Part shown: one piece after another, positions 34,616 through 39,080 of the stretch
How positions within the stretch are numbered: the first letter of the stretch is position 1
Layout of the letters: each line of letters begins with the position of its first letter
Assembly: GCA_903886275.1 (NCBI GenBank)
Contig: CAISLN010000016.1
Coordinates: 1 to 39,080 of the forward strand
Reading direction: 5' to 3'
DNA: 39,080 nt
Source: an uncultured beta proteobacterium
Lineage (GTDB): Bacteria > Pseudomonadota > Gammaproteobacteria > Burkholderiales > Burkholderiaceae_C
Made by a program: the position numbers and the translations under genes
Notes under the pieces: generated by a model
The model's input: the letters and a program-made list of their open reading frames with translations, nothing else
Databases searched by the model: none
What the model was told of the DNA's origin: nothing

Positions 34616-34946
34616 GTAATAAAGTCCAGTTGCTTGCAAATAATTCTGCTCATGGGGAGGCACTGCGCGAGTTCACATGCGGCGGGCGACTTGTACGTCG
34701 GCGAGTGCGGTGGGCAAGAGCTCAGAGCATTCCGATTCCTGGAGTGCCAAGTCAAAGTTGCCAACAGGAGCGACACAGATCCCAGCCATTGCGAACCTTA
34801 CCAGATTGAAATTTTGTTCAAAGCAGGGACGCGTGAAAAATTCAATAGCCTATTGGATAGCACTAGTGCGTCCCTATCCAAGGCGCGGTTTGGGTGCCTT
34901 GTATTCGGTCTATCGTTGTGGCAGGGCAGCGTCGCACCCGGCAACA
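34616..34946. other. unexplained 331-bp gap between pilC and pilD
   Basis: The type IV pilus genes pilC and pilD often lie close together, but here 331 bases separate them. An open frame of 111 codons on the + strand (34634-34969), overlapping the end of pilC, has no recognisable motif. The middle (34800-34870) is more AT-rich than the flanking genes. No repeat, tRNA or promoter is convincing. Confidence 0.5.
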
Positions 34947-36170
34947 TCAAACTACTTGTCCCATTTTGAAGATCGGCAGGTACATTGCCACCACAATGCC
35001 ACCAATCACGGTACCCAGCACTACGATGATGATGGGCTCCATCAGGCTGGAAATGCCGGCCACCATGTCGTCTACCTCGGCCTCATAGAAGTCGGCGCAT
35101 TTGCCCAGCATGTGGTCGATCGAGCCTGACTCTTCGCCAATGGCACACATCTGCAGCACCATGGAGGGGAATAAATTGGCATTGCTCATGGCGGCTGTTA
35201 GTGCCGTGCCGGTGGAGACCTCTTGCTGGATTTTTTGCGTGGCATGCAAATAGACAATATTGCCCGCAGCACCGCCCACCGAATCCAGTGCCTCCACCAG
35301 AGGCACGCCGGCTGCAAACATGGTGGCCAGGGTGCGGGTCCAGCGTGCAATGCAGGACTTTTCCACCAGGACGCCAAAGATGGGGAGCTTGCGCATCAAC
35401 CGGTCCATGAACTCCTGCACTTTTTCGTTGCGCTTCCAGGACTCCAGAAAGAAGTACACACCGCCACCGAGAACGCCAAAAATCAGATACCAATATTTGA
35501 CAAAAAACTCGCTCATGGCGATCACCACCAGCGTCGGGCCAGGCAGCTCGGCACCAAAGCCTTCGAACACCGTTTTGAAAGAGGGCACGACAAAAATCAT
35601 GATCACCGCCACCACCACAAAGGCGACGATCAGCACGGTGATGGGGTACATCAGTGCAGACTTGATCTTCGATTTGAGGGCCTCGGTCTTTTCCATATAG
35701 ACCGCCAGCCGGTCCAGCAGCTGGTCCAAGATACCGGCGGCCTCGCCGGCCTCCACCAGGTTGCAATACAGGTTGTCGAAGTAAATCGGGTACTTGCGAA
35801 AGGCCGTGCTCAGCGAGGTGCCGGTCTCTACATCGCCACGTATATCGTTGAGCAGCTTGGTCACGCTGGCGTTGGGGTTGCCCCGGCCCACAATGTCAAA
35901 GGCCTGCAGCAGCGGCACGCCCGCCTTCATCATGGTGGCGAGCTGGCGCGTGAAAATGGCCAGGTCTTTGGGCTTGATGGGCTTGCCCGAGCGCATGCGG
36001 CGCTTCTTGATTTTGCTGGGCGTAACGCCCTGGCGGCGCAGCGTGGACTTGACCTGGTTTTCACCCAGGGCACGTACCTCGCCGCGCACCTGCTTGCCGG
36101 CCCTGTCCTTGCCTTCCCATTCGAAAACCGCGTCTTTATTGCCGGCAGCTTTTGCTGTAGTCGTCGCCAT
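34947..36170 (-). CDS. pilC: PilC, type IV pilus inner-membrane platform protein
   Basis: PilC is the polytopic platform that couples the PilB ATPase to pilin polymerisation. The protein has 407 residues with a duplicated GspF-type domain. Hallmarks are FTRQLATMMKAGVPLLQAFD in the first copy and ARWTRTLATMFAAGVPLVEALD in the second. The C-terminal SSLMEPIIIVVLGTVIGGIVVAMYLPIF is diagnostic (shown here in part: MEPIIIVVLG). It starts 20 bases after pilB, so they are one transcription unit. Confidence 0.97.
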   Translation of the reverse strand: MATTTAKAAGNKDAVFEWEGKDRAGKQVRGEVRALGENQVKSTLRRQGVTPSKIKKRRMRSGKPIKPKDLAIFTRQLATMMKAGVPLLQAFDIVGRGNPNASVTKLLNDIRGDVETGTSLSTAFRKYPIYFDNLYCNLVEAGEAAGILDQLLDRLAVYMEKTEALKSKIKSALMYPITVLIVAFVVVAVIMIFVVPSFKTVFEGFGAELPGPTLVVIAMSEFFVKYWYLIFGVLGGGVYFFLESWKRNEKVQEFMDRLMRKLPIFGVLVEKSCIARWTRTLATMFAAGVPLVEALDSVGGAAGNIVYLHATQKIQQEVSTGTALTAAMSNANLFPSMVLQMCAIGEESGSIDHMLGKCADFYEAEVDDMVAGISSLMEPIIIVVLGTVIGGIVVAMYLPIFKMGQVV

Positions 36171-36190
36171 AGGTTCCCCAGGGTTGCACT

Positions 36191-37924
36191 TTATTCGTTG
36201 GTGACGGCCAGAACTTCTTCTAGCGAAGTCAATCCAAGTCGCACTTTTTGCAGGCCAGATTGCCGCAGGGAACGCACGCCCTCGCGCTCGGATTGCTTGG
36301 CAATATCCAAGGCGCTGCCGTCGGCCAAAATAATGCGCTGTATCTCTTCGCTCACCGGCATCACTTGGTAAATGCCCAGGCGGCCCTTATAGCCCAGGTT
36401 GCAACTGGAGCAGCCCACCGGGCGGTAGGTCTTCCAACCGGCGCTCAGATCCGCTTCGCTAAAGCCCGCATCGAGCATGGCGGCGCGTGGAATCTCTACC
36501 GGTTGGCGGCAAATGGTGCAGAGCCGGCGTGCCAGACGCTGGGCCGTGATCAAGATCACGCTGGAGGCAATGTTGAAGGGCGCAACGCCCATATTGCGCA
36601 GCCGCGTTAGCGTGGCAGGCGCGTCATTGGTGTGCAGCGTGGACAGCACCAAGTGGCCGGTCTGGGCCGCCTTGATGGAAATGTCGGCGGTTTCCAGGTC
36701 GCGGATTTCTCCGATCATGATGATGTCGGGGTCTTGGCGCAGAAACGAACGCAGGGCCGCAGCAAAGGTCAGTCCGGCCTTTTCGTTGACATTGACCTGG
36801 TTCACACCCGGCAGGTTGATCTCGGACGGATCTTCGGCAGTGGAGATATTGACGCCCGCTTGGTTGAGCAGGTTCAAGCAGGTGTAGAGCGAAACGGTCT
36901 TGCCCGAGCCGGTCGGGCCGGTCACCAAAATCATGCCGTAGGGCCGCTCGATGGCCTTGAGCAGGCGCTCTTTTTCTTCCGGCTCATAGCCCAGCGCATC
37001 AATGCCCAGTTTGGCGTTAGACGGGTCCAGAATCCGGATCACAATTTTTTCGCCAAACAAGGTGGGCAGGGTGCTGACGCGAAAATCGATCACCCGGTCC
37101 GGTCCCACCTTGAGCTTCATGCGCCCATCCTGCGGCACCCGCTTTTCGGAGATGTCCATGCGCGAAATGATCTTGATGCGCGAGGCCAGTTTGTCCTTGA
37201 TGGCGACCGGCGGGCTGGCGATCTCGCGCAGCTGACCGTCGATGCGAAAGCGCACCCGGTAGTTGTGCTCGTAGGGTTCAAAGTGCAGGTCGGAGGCGCG
37301 CATGCTGAAGGCGTCTAGCAGCATCTTTTGTAAGAAGCGAACCACAGGCGCATCTTCCACTTCGGCCGCTGCAGGGGAGGCCTCTGTGTAGTTGTCTGCG
37401 GCGTTTTCGTCAAACTCGAAATCGCCACCGATGATGTCTTCTACTGCCTCGGTGGCCGTGATCGCCGTGGTCTCCACCATCTTGGATAGCTTGTCGTATT
37501 CGGCGATGATCCAGTCCACCCCCATCTGGGTCGAAAACTTGATTTTTTCGGCGGCGCGCTGATCGCTTGGGTCGGCCGTTGCCACCATCAGCCGGTTGTT
37601 GCGTTTGCTCAGCACCACCAGGCGGTAGTCTTGGCAGGTCTTGTTGTCCAGCAGGCCGCGCGGCAGGCGCTGCGGGTCCACTGCATCCAGGTTGATCAGG
37701 GGGGCGGCAAAGGCGTGCGACAGGGTGTGCGCCAAGTCCGATGCGGAGACGATGCCCGAGCCCACCAGTTCTGAGATGAAGCTGGACTTGTTGGCGATCG
37801 ACTTGCTGTAAATTTCTTCTGCTGCTTTTTGCCCCAGTTTGCCTGCCGCAACCATGGCCCTGCCAAGGCCGGGAAGTGCAATGGCCGTAGGGTCTTGCAA
37901 GAGCAAATCAACAGAAGCAGCCAT
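36191..37924 (-). CDS. pilB: PilB, type IV pilus assembly ATPase
   Basis: PilB powers extension of type IV pili from the cytoplasm. The protein has 577 residues. The order is an N-terminal MshEN-like domain, then the ATPase with Walker A GPTGSGKT at about 336-343, an Asp box before it (DLHFEPYEH), MIGEIRDLETADI as Walker B, and the His box GHLVLSTLHTNDA. The zinc tetracysteine (CTICRQP and CSSCNLGYKG) is intact. The upstream gap (37925-37998) has a TTACAAT-like stretch and an inverted repeat. Confidence 0.98.
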   Translation of the reverse strand: MAASVDLLLQDPTAIALPGLGRAMVAAGKLGQKAAEEIYSKSIANKSSFISELVGSGIVSASDLAHTLSHAFAAPLINLDAVDPQRLPRGLLDNKTCQDYRLVVLSKRNNRLMVATADPSDQRAAEKIKFSTQMGVDWIIAEYDKLSKMVETTAITATEAVEDIIGGDFEFDENAADNYTEASPAAAEVEDAPVVRFLQKMLLDAFSMRASDLHFEPYEHNYRVRFRIDGQLREIASPPVAIKDKLASRIKIISRMDISEKRVPQDGRMKLKVGPDRVIDFRVSTLPTLFGEKIVIRILDPSNAKLGIDALGYEPEEKERLLKAIERPYGMILVTGPTGSGKTVSLYTCLNLLNQAGVNISTAEDPSEINLPGVNQVNVNEKAGLTFAAALRSFLRQDPDIIMIGEIRDLETADISIKAAQTGHLVLSTLHTNDAPATLTRLRNMGVAPFNIASSVILITAQRLARRLCTICRQPVEIPRAAMLDAGFSEADLSAGWKTYRPVGCSSCNLGYKGRLGIYQVMPVSEEIQRIILADGSALDIAKQSEREGVRSLRQSGLQKVRLGLTSLEEVLAVTNE

Positions 37925-37956
37925 TATTGTAAAAAATCCGGGGCATGAAAGTTGGA

Positions 37957-37974
37957 TCGATCATCGTTGATCGA
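37957..37974. promoter_or_regulatory. inverted repeat upstream of pilB
   Basis: TCGATCA (37957-37963) and TGATCGA (37968-37974) are a perfect 7-bp inverted repeat with a 4-base centre TCGT, in the 74-bp gap between rmlC and pilB. It could be an operator or hairpin controlling pilBC transcription. No sigma-54 or strong sigma-70 promoter is clear nearby. Confidence 0.35.
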
Positions 37975-37998
37975 CAGTCTAATGTAAACGCCAAGTAG

Positions 37999-38541
37999 TT
38001 AGCCGCGCAGGCTGGAAAATGCAAGGCCGGCCTGGTCCTTGGCCGACAGGCGCAGCGTCAATCCGTCCAGCGGCCAGGCAATGGCCAGCTCGGGATCGTT
38101 CCAGGCAATGCAGCGCTCATGCTCTGGCATGTAGTAATCGGTGGTCTTGTACAGAAACTCTGCCGTGTCCGTCAGCACCAAAAACCCATGGGCCAGACCG
38201 GCCGGAATCCAAAGCTGGTGTTGGTTCTCTGCACTCAGCACGGCCCCCACCCATTGGCCAAAGGTAGGTGAGGCAGGACGTATATCTACAGCCACATCAA
38301 ACACTGCACCCTGTGTCGCACGCACCAACTTGCCCTGGGCATTTTGCGCCTGGTAGTGCAGGCCGCGCAGCACACCCTGACCCGACTTGCTGTGGTTGTC
38401 CTGCACAAAGTTCGCTTGCACACCGGTGGCCTGTGCAAAGGCCTTTTGGTTATAGCTCTCATAAAAAAAGCCGCGCTCGTCGCCGAATGCTTTGGGCTCT
38501 AACAAGACCACATCGGCTATGGAAGTGGGTGTTGCTTTCAT
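37999..38541 (-). CDS. rfbC: RmlC (RfbC), dTDP-4-dehydrorhamnose 3,5-epimerase
   Basis: RmlC epimerises dTDP-4-keto-6-deoxyglucose during dTDP-L-rhamnose synthesis. The protein has 180 residues. Conserved stretches include [30 protein letters not shown] with the catalytic His, [17 protein letters not shown], and [11 protein letters not shown]. It overlaps the end of rmlA by 4 bases. Rhamnose goes to O-antigen or other surface glycans, so the gene is linked to envelope synthesis. Confidence 0.97.
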   Translation of the reverse strand: MKATPTSIADVVLLEPKAFGDERGFFYESYNQKAFAQATGVQANFVQDNHSKSGQGVLRGLHYQAQNAQGKLVRATQGAVFDVAVDIRPASPTFGQWVGAVLSAENQHQLWIPAGLAHGFLVLTDTAEFLYKTTDYYMPEHERCIAWNDPELAIAWPLDGLTLRLSAKDQAGLAFSSLRG

Positions 38542-39080
38542 GGGTAGACCGCTTCTTTGAGCAGGCGCAACAGGTACTTGCCGTAGCCCGACTTGGCCAG
38601 CGGCAGGGCGAGTTTTTCCAACTGTGCGTTGTCAATCCAGCCATGGCGCCAGACAATTTCTTCGGGTGCGGCCACCTTGAGACCCTGGCGGTTCTCTATC
38701 GTGTAGATGAACTGGCTGGCCTCCAGCATGGACTCGTGGGTGCCCGTGTCTAGCCAGGCATAGCCCCGGCCCATGGTCTGCACATCGAGTTCGCCGCGCT
38801 CCAGGTACAGGCGGTTGAGGTCGGTAATTTCCAGCTCGCCGCGCGCGCTGGGTTTGACCTGCTTGGCCAGTTCCACCACCTGGCTATCGTAAAAATACAG
38901 GCCGGTCACGGCATAGCGGCTCTTGGGTACGAGCGGCTTTTCTTCCAGACTGATGGCCTTGCCCTGGTCATCAAACTCCACCACGCCATAGCGCTCAGGG
39001 TCGCTCACCGCATAGGCAAACACCGTCGCACCCTGGGTCTGTTGGTTCGCACCCTGCAAGAGCGTTGCAAAGTCGTGGCC
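38538..39080 (-). CDS. rfbA: RmlA (RfbA), glucose-1-phosphate thymidylyltransferase (5' end outside window)
   Basis: RmlA makes dTDP-glucose from dTTP and glucose-1-phosphate, the first step of dTDP-rhamnose synthesis. Only about the C-terminal 180 residues are in the window; the frame is open to the last base (GHDFATLLQ). Diagnostic stretches are [51 protein letters not shown] and [17 protein letters not shown]. The stop overlaps the rmlC start (ATGA). The N-terminal nucleotide-binding signature is upstream, outside the window. Confidence 0.96.
   Translation of the reverse strand, partial: GHDFATLLQGANQQTQGATVFAYAVSDPERYGVVEFDDQGKAISLEEKPLVPKSRYAVTGLYFYDSQVVELAKQVKPSARGELEITDLNRLYLERGELDVQTMGRGYAWLDTGTHESMLEASQFIYTIENRQGLKVAAPEEIVWRHGWIDNAQLEKLALPLAKSGYGKYLLRLLKEAVYP

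Noticed and set aside
34634..34969. 111-codon + strand frame in the pilC-pilD gap as a real gene
   Set aside because: No ribosome site, no recognisable motif, and it overlaps the end of pilC; kept only as part of an unexplained gap.

Overview
The window is ordinary chromosomal DNA of a Gram-negative betaproteobacterium. The best fit is Burkholderiales, family Comamonadaceae (Rhodoferax-like); this is inferred from gene content and order plus high-GC codon use, not from a database search. It begins inside mlaE and ends inside rmlA (rfbA). Nearly all of it is compact housekeeping operons, many with 1-4 base start/stop overlaps.

Layout. (1) 1-4950, + strand: the phospholipid-transport genes mlaE(partial)-mlaD-mlaA-mlaC-mlaB, a YadG/YadH-type ABC exporter and a BolA-like gene (ibaG). 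(2) 4947-13627, +: murA runs into a histidine cluster hisG-hisD-[small secreted protein]-hisB-hisH-hisA-hisF-(repeat-filled gap)-hisI-hisE, then a DUF4870-type membrane protein and a HIT protein. hisC is absent, and a Rap1a/Tai-like secreted protein lies between hisD and hisB. (3) 13678-15179, +: tatABC. (4) 15207-18992: an HtrA-type protease (-), a cysteine-cluster protein, a NIF3-family protein and pdxA (+), and mscL (-). (5) 19136-23227, +: cytochrome bc1 genes petABC, a strong terminator, then sspA-sspB. (6) 23283-25146: tRNA-Thr(TGT) and an AT-rich islet carrying one FemAB/GNAT-like acyltransferase gene, ending against dciA (-). (7) 25484-32137, +: an M23 peptidase, secA, argJ, a DUF815-type ATPase and a Nudix hydrolase. 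(8) 39080-32149, - strand: rmlA(partial)-rmlC, then pilB-pilC-pilD-coaE-zapD-yacG.

How the genes work together: Mla proteins maintain outer-membrane lipid asymmetry next to MurA, which starts peptidoglycan synthesis. HisG/D/B/H/A/F/I/E supply all of histidine synthesis except the HisC aminotransferase and the histidinol-phosphatase. The short HisG form implies a HisZ partner elsewhere. TatABC exports folded proteins such as the Rieske protein PetA. PilB/C/D are the assembly ATPase, platform and prepilin peptidase of type IV pili.

No complete new defence or mobile system is visible. The accessory signals are the small protein in place of hisC, a dispersed palindromic repeat whose stems change in a compensatory way between copies, the AT-rich islet beside tRNA-Thr with imperfect flanking repeats, and a 331-bp unexplained gap between pilC and pilD.
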